Assembly: GCF_034096925.1 (NCBI RefSeq)
Contig: NZ_JAWZSQ010000004.1
Location: forward strand, 62,001-126,000
Direction: 5' to 3'
Source of the DNA: Patulibacter defluvii
Lineage (GTDB): Bacteria > Actinomycetota > Thermoleophilia > Solirubrobacterales > Solirubrobacteraceae
Length of the DNA stretch: 64,000 bases
The translations under genes and the position numbers were made by a program. Below the pieces are notes generated by a model, which ran no database searches, had not been told where the DNA came from, and saw nothing but the letters and a program-made list of their open reading frames with translations. This document shows positions 55,099-64,000 of the stretch, piece after piece (position 1 is the first letter of the stretch; the number at the start of each line of letters is the position of its first letter).

Positions 55099-56562
55099 TC
55101 AGACCACCGTCGGGGCGCTGGCCGCCTCGCCCGACCGGGCCGCCTCGGCGTGCGCCCGGCTGGCCTGGGTCGAGAGCAGCACCAGCGCCAGCACCGCGCC
55201 CAGCAGCGCGAAGCCCGCGCCGACCAGGAAGGCGTTCTGGAAGCCCTCGGTCGCCGCCACCTTCGGGTCGCCGCCGGTGCCGAGCAGGTCGTCGGTCCGC
55301 GAGGTCGCGATCGTGATCAGGATCGCCAGGCCGAGCGCGCCGCCGACCTGCTGCGAGGTGTTGATCAGGCCCGACGCCAGCCCGGCCTCGTGCGGCTCGG
55401 TCCCGCTGACCGCGGCGATCGTCATCGGCACGAAGGTCAGCCCGAGGCCGGCACCGGCCAGGATCGACGGCCCGAGCACGTCGGCCGCGTAGGACCCGCC
55501 CGGCCAGCTGACCTGGGAGAACCACAGCAGCCCGGAGGCCGTCAGCAGCAGGCCGGCGATGATCGTCGGCTTGAACCCGACCTTCGTCACCAGCGCCGAG
55601 GCCGCCCCGGCCGAGCCGATGATCACGACCGACAGCGGCAGGTAGGCCAGACCGGTCTGGAGCGCGTCCTCGCCCAGCACCCGCTGCATGTAGAGGGTGA
55701 TGAAGAAGAACATCGAGAACAGCGCCATGCCGGTCAGCAGGCCGATCACGTTGGCCCCGGTCAGGGTCCGGTTGGCGAAGATCGAGAACGGCACCAGCGG
55801 CCGCGACTGGGCCCGCTCGATCACCACGAAGACCGCCAGCAGCACCAGCGCCAGCGCCCCCAGGCCGATCGTCTGGGTCGAGCCCCAGCCGGCGTCGTTG
55901 GCGTCGACCAGCGTGTAGACCAGCAGCGCCAGGCCGGCCGTCACCGAGACGGCGCCGGCGATGTCGAAGTGGCGCTGCTCGGCCTCGTCGCGGCTCTCGA
56001 CCAGCAGCCGCGGGGCCAGCGCCGCCGCGCCGAGGGCGATCGGCACGTTGACCCACAGGACCCACTCCCAGCCGGCCCACTCGGTCAGCATGCCGCCGAG
56101 CAGCACGCCGGCCGCGCCGCCCGATCCGGCGACGGCGCCCCAGACGCCGAGGGCCTTGTTGCGCTCGGCCCCCTCGGCGAAGGTCGTGGTCACCAGCGAG
56201 AGCGCCGCCGGCGAGACCAGCGCCGCGCCCAGGCCCTGGACCGCGCGGGCGGCGATCAGGACCCCGGAGGACTCGGCGAAGCCGCCGACCAGCGAGGCGA
56301 CGGCGAACAGGATCAGGCCGGTCATGAACAGCCGCCGGCGGCCGAGCAGGTCGGCCAGCCGCCCGCCCAGCAGCAGGAAGCCGCCGAAGACCAGCGTGTA
56401 GGCGTTGACCACCCACGAGAGGTTCGACCCGAGGCCGAGGGCGTCGTCGATCGACGGCAGCGCCACGTTCACGATCGACGCGTCGAGGACGACGATGAAC
56501 TGGACGGTCGCGAGCAGCGCGAGCGCCAGTCCCTTGTGCGGGACGGAGGAGGATGGAGTCAT
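55099..56562 (-). CDS. MFS transporter, DHA2 (EmrB/QacA) type
   Basis: This 487-residue protein starts at ATG 56562. It has 14-TM DHA2 motifs: ALLATVQFIVVLDASIVNVA, SWVVNAYTLVFGGFLLLGGR, LADLLGRRRLFMTGLILFAV and AVQGLGAALVSPAALSLVTT. It would export drugs or metabolites using the proton motive force. It has a long 5' leader. It lies downstream of pckG and is separated from it by a hairpin (56689-56715). Confidence 0.94.
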   Translation of the reverse strand: MTPSSSVPHKGLALALLATVQFIVVLDASIVNVALPSIDDALGLGSNLSWVVNAYTLVFGGFLLLGGRLADLLGRRRLFMTGLILFAVASLVGGFAESSGVLIAARAVQGLGAALVSPAALSLVTTTFAEGAERNKALGVWGAVAGSGGAAGVLLGGMLTEWAGWEWVLWVNVPIALGAAALAPRLLVESRDEAEQRHFDIAGAVSVTAGLALLVYTLVDANDAGWGSTQTIGLGALALVLLAVFVVIERAQSRPLVPFSIFANRTLTGANVIGLLTGMALFSMFFFITLYMQRVLGEDALQTGLAYLPLSVVIIGSAGAASALVTKVGFKPTIIAGLLLTASGLLWFSQVSWPGGSYAADVLGPSILAGAGLGLTFVPMTIAAVSGTEPHEAGLASGLINTSQQVGGALGLAILITIATSRTDDLLGTGGDPKVAATEGFQNAFLVGAGFALLGAVLALVLLSTQASRAHAEAARSGEAASAPTVV

Positions 56563-56688
56563 CGGTGCGTCGTGGCCTTCCCTGGGTGGTCGCGGAGCGG
56601 TGGCTCCGGCGGGGGACGATACGCCGACGACGGTACGGCCGATAGCGGCCAGATCATGACCGGATTCGATTCGGGGCCCGGAACGACG

Positions 56689-56715
56689 ACGGGCCGCCCC
56701 GGCGGGGCGGCCCGT
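56689..56715. terminator. Strong hairpin terminator after pckG
   Basis: A perfect 12-bp stem (56689-56700 with 56704-56715) and a 3-nt loop lie 24 bp beyond the pckG stop. GC content is very high and there is no U-tract, as usual in such genomes. Confidence 0.75.
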
Positions 56716-56738
56716 GTACGGAGAACGCTCGCAGCCGG

Positions 56739-58550
<1,812 letters not shown>

Positions 58551-58627
58551 TGGTTCAAGCCTCCGGAGTCCACTAGGGAATTCGAGGGATTCAAGCGGAA
58601 CCGGGAACCCGGCGCGTTACGGATACC

Positions 58628-58644
58628 CCGGAGGCCCCCTCCGG
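58628..58644. terminator. Hairpin terminator upstream of pckG
   Basis: CCGGAGG, 3-nt loop, CCTCCGG (7-bp stem). It lies downstream of the secreted-protein gene, which reads toward it, so it probably ends that transcript. Confidence 0.5.
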
Positions 58645-58762
58645 CACCGACGGCGTCCACGCGGGCGTCCGTGGGGCACGGGTGATGCGCCCCGCCGGCG
58701 GAGAGGCGCGCGGACGCGGCCTGGACGAACGGTGGATGCCCCGGCGGCGCCCGCCGAGCCGC

Positions 58763-59803
58763 TCAGCGGACGCGCAGGACGCGGCTGCCGCGCACCCGCA
58801 GACCGCCCTCGGCGGTGGCGGTGACCCGGACCCGCGAGGACGGCCGCGCGCGATCGGTGGCGCGCAGCCGTACCTTCAGGGTGCGGGTCCGGCCCCGCGG
58901 CAGCGACGAGAAGCGGAGCGTGGTCTTCGCCGCGCGGACGCCCGCCGGCGGAGCGATCACGACCCGGACCCCGCGAGCGCGGGCGTTGCCGGGGTTGCGG
59001 AGGCGGATCGTCAGCGTCGTCTGGCCGCCGCGGGCGACCGGCGCCAGCGCGGCCAGCGTCAGCCGCAGCTTCGGCGCCTTGACCGTCGGCGCGGGCACCA
59101 GCGGCGGGGGCGGCGGCGTGCCCGGGGTCGGCGTCGTCGGCGTCGTCGGGGTCGTCGGCGGCGGGACCGCCGGGGCCGGGATCAGGCCCGGGATCGTGAG
59201 CGTGCCCGCGAACGCGGCCGCCGTCTGCTGCGCGGTCAGCTTCGGGCCGAGGCCGGTCAGGCAGAAGACCGTCGAGCCGGCGTCGACCGGCGTCAGCAGC
59301 AGGTTCGCGTGCGAACCGGCGACGGAGTAGGCGCCGGTGGTCAGGTTCAGCGGGCCGCCGCTGAGGGTCACCGGCGAGGAGGTCGTGCAGGCGTAGGTCG
59401 CCCCGCCGATCCGGGCGCTGTAGAGGTAGCCGATCGTGCCCGTGAGGTCGAGCGAGGCGGTCGCCGCGTTGACCGTGCCGGTGAAGTCGGACGGCGTGTA
59501 GGCGACGGTCAGGTCGCCGGTCCCCGCGGCGCCGAAGTCGACGCCGCTGCGGGTCGCGGGCGGCAGCGCGATCGACGCGGCCGGGAACGACGCCCGCAGC
59601 GTCGCGCTGTCGATCTGGCCGGCGAAGGTCGCGGGCGCCGCGGCGCTGGCCGTGGTCAGCGCCGGCAGCGTTCCCGGCGTGCTGGTGCCGCTGGTGAACG
59701 AGATCGCGATCGGCGCGGTCGCCGCCGACGCGCTCGCCGCCGACGCCAGCGCCCCCAGCGCCACGCCACCCACGACCCCGACCCTCCGTGCTCCTCCTCG
59801 CAT
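58763..59803 (-). CDS. Secreted protein with Pro/Thr linker and CARDB-like domain, unknown
   Basis: The ATG at 59803, 6 nt after a TACGGT box, gives 346 residues. A signal peptide (VGVVGGVALGALASAASASA) precedes a Thr/Ala/Ser-rich beta domain of about 190 residues with two cysteines. A linker of repeated TTPTTP/PTPGTPPPPP units follows, then an Ig-like domain (LRLTLAALAPVARGGQTTLT, then IRLRNPGNARARGVRVVIAP), which resembles CARDB/DUF11 repeats of wall proteins. It probably faces the cell exterior. Confidence 0.82.
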   Translation of the reverse strand: MRGGARRVGVVGGVALGALASAASASAATAPIAISFTSGTSTPGTLPALTTASAAAPATFAGQIDSATLRASFPAASIALPPATRSGVDFGAAGTGDLTVAYTPSDFTGTVNAATASLDLTGTIGYLYSARIGGATYACTTSSPVTLSGGPLNLTTGAYSVAGSHANLLLTPVDAGSTVFCLTGLGPKLTAQQTAAAFAGTLTIPGLIPAPAVPPPTTPTTPTTPTPGTPPPPPLVPAPTVKAPKLRLTLAALAPVARGGQTTLTIRLRNPGNARARGVRVVIAPPAGVRAAKTTLRFSSLPRGRTRTLKVRLRATDRARPSSRVRVTATAEGGLRVRGSRVLRVR

Positions 59804-59809
59804 GATCGG

Positions 59810-59815
59810 ACCGTA
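59810..59815 (-). promoter_or_regulatory. TANNNT -10 box deciding the start at 59803
   Basis: TACGGT on the minus strand lies 6 nt before the ATG at 59803. It excludes the upstream in-frame ATG at 59836. Confidence 0.55.
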
Positions 59816-59892
59816 GCCGATGTGGACGGCGCACACGCCGATTCCGCCCGGCGGCCGCTCGCGGCGGCGTTCGGACCTGCGACGATCGCGCC

Positions 59893-60594
59893 GTGCCGCT
59901 CGGTGGGCCGACCGCTCCCGTCTTCGAGACCGTGCGCGTCGAGGACGGGCGGATCCGCCTGTGGGAGCGCCACCTGCTGCGCCTGCGGCGGGCCGGGGCC
60001 GGCGGCCGCCAGCTGACCGCCGTCCGCGCCCTGGCCGAGGTCTACCGCCGCGGCGGCGGGCCGACGATCGTCCGCTTCGACGTTGCCCGCGGGACCCCGG
60101 TCGCCGCCCGCGCCCGCCCGGTCTCCCCCGCGACGCCGGTGCGGCTGGCGACCGTCCCCGGCTACGACCCCCACGACCGCGACCGCGAGCAGAAGCGGGC
60201 CGACCGCGCCTGGGCGGCCGCCGCCGAGCGGCGGGCGGCGGCGTCCGGCGCCGACGAGCCGCTGCTGGTGGCGACCGGCGGCCGCGACGAGGTGCTGCCC
60301 AGCGACCGGGTCGGCGAAAGCTCGCGCGCGAGCCTGTTCGCGGTCGACGCCGGCGGCCGGATCGCGACCCCGCCGGTGGCCGGGCTGCTGCCGGGGGTGA
60401 CCCGCTCGTGGGTGCTCGAGGCCGCCCGCGTCCGCGAGCTGCCGCTGCGGGTCGGCGAGCTGGTCGAGGCGCGGGCCGCGTTCCTGGCCACCGCCGGCCG
60501 CGGGATCGTCCCGGTGGCCGCGATCGACGGCCGCGCGCTGACCCGCGACCCGCTGGTCGGCGACCTGCTGCGGGCCTGGCTGCGGCTGCCCTGA
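59893..60594 (+). CDS. Class IV aminotransferase/aminodeoxychorismate lyase-like
   Basis: This 233-residue protein starts at GTG, 6 nt after GACGAT, a weaker version of the local -10 box. It has the class IV PLP-enzyme pattern: FETVRVEDGRIRLWERHLLR, a lysine in KRADRAWAAAAERRAAASGA, ESSRASLFAVDAGGRIATPP, and VAGLLPGVTRSWVLEAA. It resembles PabC (4-amino-4-deoxychorismate lyase) or branched-chain aminotransferases but is shorter. No pabA/B genes adjoin, so the reaction is uncertain. Confidence 0.82.
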   Translation: MPLGGPTAPVFETVRVEDGRIRLWERHLLRLRRAGAGGRQLTAVRALAEVYRRGGGPTIVRFDVARGTPVAARARPVSPATPVRLATVPGYDPHDRDREQKRADRAWAAAAERRAAASGADEPLLVATGGRDEVLPSDRVGESSRASLFAVDAGGRIATPPVAGLLPGVTRSWVLEAARVRELPLRVGELVEARAAFLATAGRGIVPVAAIDGRALTRDPLVGDLLRAWLRLP

Positions 60595-60603
60595 GCCGGG
60601 CGC

Positions 60604-61221
60604 TCAGGCCGCCGGCTCGGAGAGCCCCGCCAGCAGCACCCCGACCATCCGCGCGAAGAGGTCGTGGGGCACGGCGTCCGGCTCGGCCAGCTTCTGGCGG
60701 GCGATCCCGTCGGCCAGCGCGTCGAGCGCGATCGCGACCTCCTCGACCGGGACGGTCAGCCGCAGCCCCAGCTCGCGGGCGCCGAGGTCGAGCAGCCGGC
60801 AGATCGCCGCCCGGACCTCGGCGAACTGGGCCGCCACCTGCGGCCGGACCGCCGGGTCGCGGACCGCGTAGGCCCAGAACTCGGTGTGCAGCAGGACCAT
60901 CTCCGGCGAGCGCTCGACGATCTCCATCCAGTGCTCGGCGCCCTCGCGGACGCGCGCGTCGACGGTCGCCCCGCCGGCGGCGGCCGCCTCCAGCTCGGCG
61001 ACGTTGCGCCGCAGGTGGTCCTCGGCGACGGCCAGGAACAACTCCTCCTTCGACCCGAACGCCGAGTAGACGGCGCCGGTGGTGAAGCCGGCGCGCTCGG
61101 CGACCTGGTCGACCGAGGCCGCGTGGTAGCCGCGCGACGCGAAGACCTCGCCGGCGGCCTCGATCAGCCGCTCGCGGGTCTCGATCCGCCGTTCTTCCCG
61201 GGTCATCCGCCGTGTCGCCAT
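60604..61221 (-). CDS. TetR/AcrR family transcriptional regulator
   Basis: This 205-residue protein starts at the ATG at 61221, where the reading frame enters RRMTREERRIETRERLIEAA. The HTH is GEVFASRGYHAASVDQVAER, AGFTTGAVYSAFGSKEELFL, followed by a helical effector domain. It diverges from the ferritin-like/SCP2 gene and probably controls it through the palindrome at 61263-61278. Confidence 0.92.
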   Translation of the reverse strand: MATRRMTREERRIETRERLIEAAGEVFASRGYHAASVDQVAERAGFTTGAVYSAFGSKEELFLAVAEDHLRRNVAELEAAAAGGATVDARVREGAEHWMEIVERSPEMVLLHTEFWAYAVRDPAVRPQVAAQFAEVRAAICRLLDLGARELGLRLTVPVEEVAIALDALADGIARQKLAEPDAVPHDLFARMVGVLLAGLSEPAA

Positions 61222-61249
61222 CCGTGACGATCCTCTCACAACGCCGCCC

Positions 61250-61279
61250 TTGTCAGAGCGATCGCTATTCGGATAGCGT
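61250..61279 (+). promoter_or_regulatory. Promoter of the ferritin-like/SCP2 gene
   Basis: TTGTCA (61250-61255), 18 bp, TAGCGT (61274-61279). A leader of about 45 nt follows, with AGAGAG before the ATG at 61331. Unlike most genes here it is not leaderless. Confidence 0.6.
61263..61278. promoter_or_regulatory. Palindromic TetR operator candidate
   Basis: CGCTAT, 4 nt, ATAGCG lies in the spacer and -10 of the preceding promoter, exactly where a TetR repressor would block transcription. Confidence 0.6.
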
Positions 61280-61330
61280 CGATTATGACTGTGCGACCCG
61301 GAGCGCACGGCCGACCGAGAGAGAGACCCG

Positions 61331-62617
61331 ATGGCCACCACCGAGGCTCCGTCGCGCTCGCGGCCGACGGACCACATCTCCTACCGCGACCTCTACCGCC
61401 GCTGGGAGCACGGCAACTGGAGCGCGATGGACCTGGACTTCACCCAGGACGCGATCGACTGGCAGGAGAAGTTCACGCCCTTCGAGCGCGAGGCGGCGCT
61501 CTTCAACTACGCGCTCTTCTTCTGGGGCGAGGACGCCGTCGCCGACAACCTCTCCCCCTACATCGACGCCGCGCCGCTCGAGGAGCAGAAGTACTTCCTG
61601 ACCACGCAGCAGGTCGACGAGGCCCGCCACGCGGTCTTCTTCACCCGCTTCATGCACGAGGCGCTGGGCGTCGGCAAGGGCGACCCGGCCTCCGGCCTGC
61701 AGGAGATCCGGCCGCTGCTCAGCTGGGGCTTCAACCAGGTCTTCGAGCGGCTCGACCGGATGGCCGACGAGCTGCGCGCCGACCGCTCGATCCCCAACCT
61801 CTGCCGGGCGGTGACGCTCTACCACCTGGTGATCGAGGCGACGATGGCCCAGCCCGGCCAGCACATGATCACCTCGTACCTGGAGGAGCGCGACGTGCTC
61901 CCCGGCTTCCGCGAGGGCATGGGCCACGTCTCGGCCGACGAGCTGCGCCACATCGGCTTCGGGGTCAAGCTGCTCGCCGACCTGACGCCGGGCAACGAGG
62001 AGGCGCGCCAAGCGGTCGCCGAGATGCTGCGCGAGTGCGTGCCGTGGCTGGGCAACGTCTTCCGCCCGCCGGGCTGGGACGAGCGCTACCTGACGACCTT
62101 CGGCTGGTCGTTCGACCGGATCGGCGAGGAGTCGGTGCTCTCGCTCGAGACCAAGCTGCGCTCCGCCGGCCTCGCCTTCGAGACGCTGCCGGGACCGGAG
62201 ATCGTGCCGCTCGACCTGGCCCCGGTCGAGCGCTCGCGGCTGGGGATGCGGCTGGCGAAGGCCGGGATCATGGGCCCCGGCGGCCAGGAGCCCGACCGCG
62301 ACCCCGAGACGATGGCCGTGCTCTTCGACGTGATCCGCCGCGGGATCGACCCGGCCCACGGGCTCCGTGCCCCGGCCACGATCGAGTGGGACTTCCCCGA
62401 CGCCGACCCCTGGCACGTGCGGATCGAGGGGCCGTCGGCGACCGCCGCCCCCGGCCACGCCGCGCACGCCGACCTGACGCTGCGGATCCGCTACCGCGAC
62501 TGGGTCGACGTGATCGGCGGCCGGGCCGACGCCCGCCGGCTGCTGCTGACGCGGCGGATGCGGCCGAGCGGCTCGCTGCGGCTGCTGGCCCGGATGCCGC
62601 GACTCTTCCCGCGCTAG
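61331..62617 (+). CDS. Ferritin-like (RNR-R2-type) diiron protein fused to SCP2 sterol-carrier domain
   Basis: This is a 428-residue protein. Residues 20-270 are a helical ferritin-like domain with carboxylate/His ligand pairs: REAALFNYALFFWGEDAVAD, QQVDEARHAVFFTRFMHEAL (ExxH), LYHLVIEATMAQPGQH and SADELRHIGFGVKLLADL (second ExxH). The C-terminal 110 residues resemble an SCP2-type lipid-binding domain (PATIEWDFPDADPWHVRIEG, DLTLRIRYRDWVDVIGG, ADARRLLLTRRMRPSGSLRL). It is probably an oxidase acting on a hydrophobic substrate, not a true ribonucleotide reductase. Confidence 0.85.
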   Translation: MATTEAPSRSRPTDHISYRDLYRRWEHGNWSAMDLDFTQDAIDWQEKFTPFEREAALFNYALFFWGEDAVADNLSPYIDAAPLEEQKYFLTTQQVDEARHAVFFTRFMHEALGVGKGDPASGLQEIRPLLSWGFNQVFERLDRMADELRADRSIPNLCRAVTLYHLVIEATMAQPGQHMITSYLEERDVLPGFREGMGHVSADELRHIGFGVKLLADLTPGNEEARQAVAEMLRECVPWLGNVFRPPGWDERYLTTFGWSFDRIGEESVLSLETKLRSAGLAFETLPGPEIVPLDLAPVERSRLGMRLAKAGIMGPGGQEPDRDPETMAVLFDVIRRGIDPAHGLRAPATIEWDFPDADPWHVRIEGPSATAAPGHAAHADLTLRIRYRDWVDVIGGRADARRLLLTRRMRPSGSLRLLARMPRLFPR

Positions 62618-62640
62618 CGCGACGGGGGAACCGGCCGGTC

Positions 62641-62667
62641 GTCCCCGCCGCGTCCGGCGGCGGGGAC
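62641..62667. terminator. Bidirectional hairpin terminator
   Basis: A perfect 11-bp stem (62641-62651 with 62657-62667) and a 5-nt loop lie between two convergent genes. It can end transcription from both sides. Confidence 0.75.
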
Positions 62668-62687
62668 GGTCCGGTCTCCGCTCAGCC

Positions 62688-63962
62688 TCAGATCCGGCCG
62701 CGCGGGGTGGTCTCGGCGACCAGCAGCGCACCCTCGCCGGTGGCGTAGGCCTCCTCGCCGTGGCTGACGAGGTCCATCCCCAGCGCCTCCTCGTCGCGGG
62801 TCGCCCGCAGCGGCGAGAAGCGGCCGATCAGCTTCAACAGCCCCCAGGTCATCGCGAACGCGTAGCTGGTGGCGGCCGCGACGGCGATCAGCTGCCACAG
62901 CAGCTGCTTGGCGTTGCCGTAGAGCAGCCCGTCGGAGACGCCGTTCCAGCCCTGCTGGGCGACGAAGCCGATGAAGACGATCCCGGTCAGGCCGGCCATG
63001 CCGTGGGCGGCGAGCACGTCGAGCGTCTCGTCGACCCGGGTCCGCGTCCGCCAGATGATGATCACGTAGCTCGGCAGCGCCGCGACGACGCCCAGCACCA
63101 TCGCCCACAGCGGGCTGATGAAGCCGGCCGCCGGGGTGATGCCGACGCAGCCGACGACGATCGCGGTCGCGGCGCCGATCGCCGTCACCTGGCGGCTGCG
63201 GATCAGGTCGAGCACGAACCAGGTGGCCAGCGTGCAGGCCGGGGTCAGCAGCGTGTTGGTGAAGGCGAGGATGCTCGGCTGGCCGGTGGCGAAGCCGCTG
63301 CCGCCGTTGAAGCCGAACCAGCCGAACCACAGCAGGCCGGCGCCGAGCAGCACGAAGACCGCGTTGTGCGGCAGCAGCGCGACCCGCCCGTAGTCGCGCC
63401 GCGCGCCGACCACCAGCGCCGCGGCCAGGGCCGAGAAGCCGGAGCCCATCTCGACCGGGACGCCGCCGGCGAAGTCGAGGGTGCCGTTGGCCTGCAGCCA
63501 GCCGCCGCCGAAGGCCCAGTGGGCGAGCACCGCGTAGACCAGCACCGACCAGAGGGTCGCGAAGATCACGAACGGCACGAACCGCATCCGCTCGACCACC
63601 GCGCCCGCTACCAGCGCCGTGGTGATGATGCAGAAGGTCGCTTGGAAGACCATGAACAGCAGGTGCGGGATCGTCGTCCCGTCGCGCGGGGCGAAGCCGA
63701 CGTCGTGGAGGCCGACGTGGCCGAGCCCGCCGAGCAGCGCCCCGTCGCCGTCGAAGGCCAGCGAGTAGCCGACCAGCGCCCAGGTGATCGTGGCCACGGC
63801 CAGCGCGGCGGTCACCATCATCAGCGTGTTGAGGGTGTTCTTCGACCGCACCAGCCCGGCGTAGAAGAGGCCGAGCGCCGGGGTCATCAGCAGCACCAGC
63901 GCCGTGGCCGTGAGCATCCACGCCGTGTCGCCGGTGTCGATCCGGGCCGCGGCGAGGATCAC
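62688..63962 (-). CDS. amt: Ammonium transporter
   Basis: This 424-residue protein starts at GTG. Amt motifs are MTPALGLFYAGLVRSKNTLN, DFAGGVPVEMGSGFSALAAA (with the conserved residues of the conduction path) and TVLVWFGWFGFNGGSGFA-type sequence near residue 225; 11 membrane helices fit. It takes up ammonium. No glnK/glnB gene is visible after it. Its promoter would lie beyond the window edge or within the last 38 bp. Confidence 0.95.
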   Translation of the reverse strand: MILAAARIDTGDTAWMLTATALVLLMTPALGLFYAGLVRSKNTLNTLMMVTAALAVATITWALVGYSLAFDGDGALLGGLGHVGLHDVGFAPRDGTTIPHLLFMVFQATFCIITTALVAGAVVERMRFVPFVIFATLWSVLVYAVLAHWAFGGGWLQANGTLDFAGGVPVEMGSGFSALAAALVVGARRDYGRVALLPHNAVFVLLGAGLLWFGWFGFNGGSGFATGQPSILAFTNTLLTPACTLATWFVLDLIRSRQVTAIGAATAIVVGCVGITPAAGFISPLWAMVLGVVAALPSYVIIIWRTRTRVDETLDVLAAHGMAGLTGIVFIGFVAQQGWNGVSDGLLYGNAKQLLWQLIAVAAATSYAFAMTWGLLKLIGRFSPLRATRDEEALGMDLVSHGEEAYATGEGALLVAETTPRGRI

Positions 63963-64000
63963 GTGCCCGCCGCCGGCGTCACGGCCTGGTGGTCGGTCTC

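Noticed and set aside
59804..59836. Upstream ATG (59836) of the secreted Pro/Thr protein
   Set aside because: The TACGGT box at 59810-59815 lies within that extension, and the signal peptide fits the start at 59803.

Overview
The window is very GC-rich DNA (by eye well above 70% G+C) with dense, overlapping genes, frequent GTG starts and strong mirror-image false ORFs. Gene content suggests a flagellated actinobacterium, most likely of the Thermoleophilia (Solirubrobacterales-like) type. The evidence is a complete flagellar/chemotaxis cluster with FlbD, FliW/CsrA and CheC/CheD, an F420-type luciferase-like oxidoreductase, a giant NAD-glutamate dehydrogenase, GTP-dependent PEP carboxykinase and DUF4395. 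The lineage is an inference from gene content, not from a marker gene.

Region 1 (1-27407, minus strand) is a flagellar and chemotaxis supercluster. In order of transcription it reads: a FliK-like gene and a small unknown ORF; flaG-fliD-fliS-fliT; flgB-flgC-fliE-fliF-fliG-fliH-fliI; fliJ-lytic transglycosylase-fliK-flgD-flgE-flbD; motA-motB-fliL-fliN; cheW-cheB-cheR-cheA-cheC-cheD-fliM-fliY-cheY; a receptor (MCP) with a DUF4096 transposase-type domain gene 4 bp behind it; then fliO-fliP-fliQ and the first 15 codons of fliR. Region 2 (27481-32814, plus strand) is divergent: flgF, then flgG-flgJ(N)-flgN-flgK-flgL-fliW-csrA. Flagellin, flhA, flhB and fliA are not in the window.

Ten copies of one 27-bp promoter (TCAAG-type -35 box, exactly 11 bp, GCCGATCA-type -10 box) match the sigma-28 (FliA) class and sit in front of these transcription units. 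Eight are good matches and two (fliJ, 27415) have a poor -35. Several lie only 7-11 nt before the start codon, implying leaderless or near-leaderless mRNAs. FliW/CsrA at the far end would add post-transcriptional control of flagellin.

Region 3 (32852-64000) is a mosaic of short, mostly single-gene units on both strands: meaB, membrane and secreted proteins of unknown role, an F420-type oxidoreductase, DedA, a GNAT enzyme, NAD-GDH, a metallo-hydrolase with its TetR regulator, a spermidine-synthase-like membrane protein, an aldo/keto reductase, a glycolipid-binding-like protein with a zinc alcohol dehydrogenase and uracil-DNA glycosylase, YjbR, an MFS exporter, PEP carboxykinase, a class IV aminotransferase, a TetR regulator divergent from a ferritin-like/SCP2 fusion, and an ammonium transporter. 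Fourteen start codons here are preceded at 6-8 nt by a TANNNT hexamer, the signature of leaderless transcription; this pattern moves three starts downstream of the longest ORF. No tRNA, rRNA, CRISPR, intact insertion sequence or prophage was seen, and no gene-free stretch exceeds about 250 bases.
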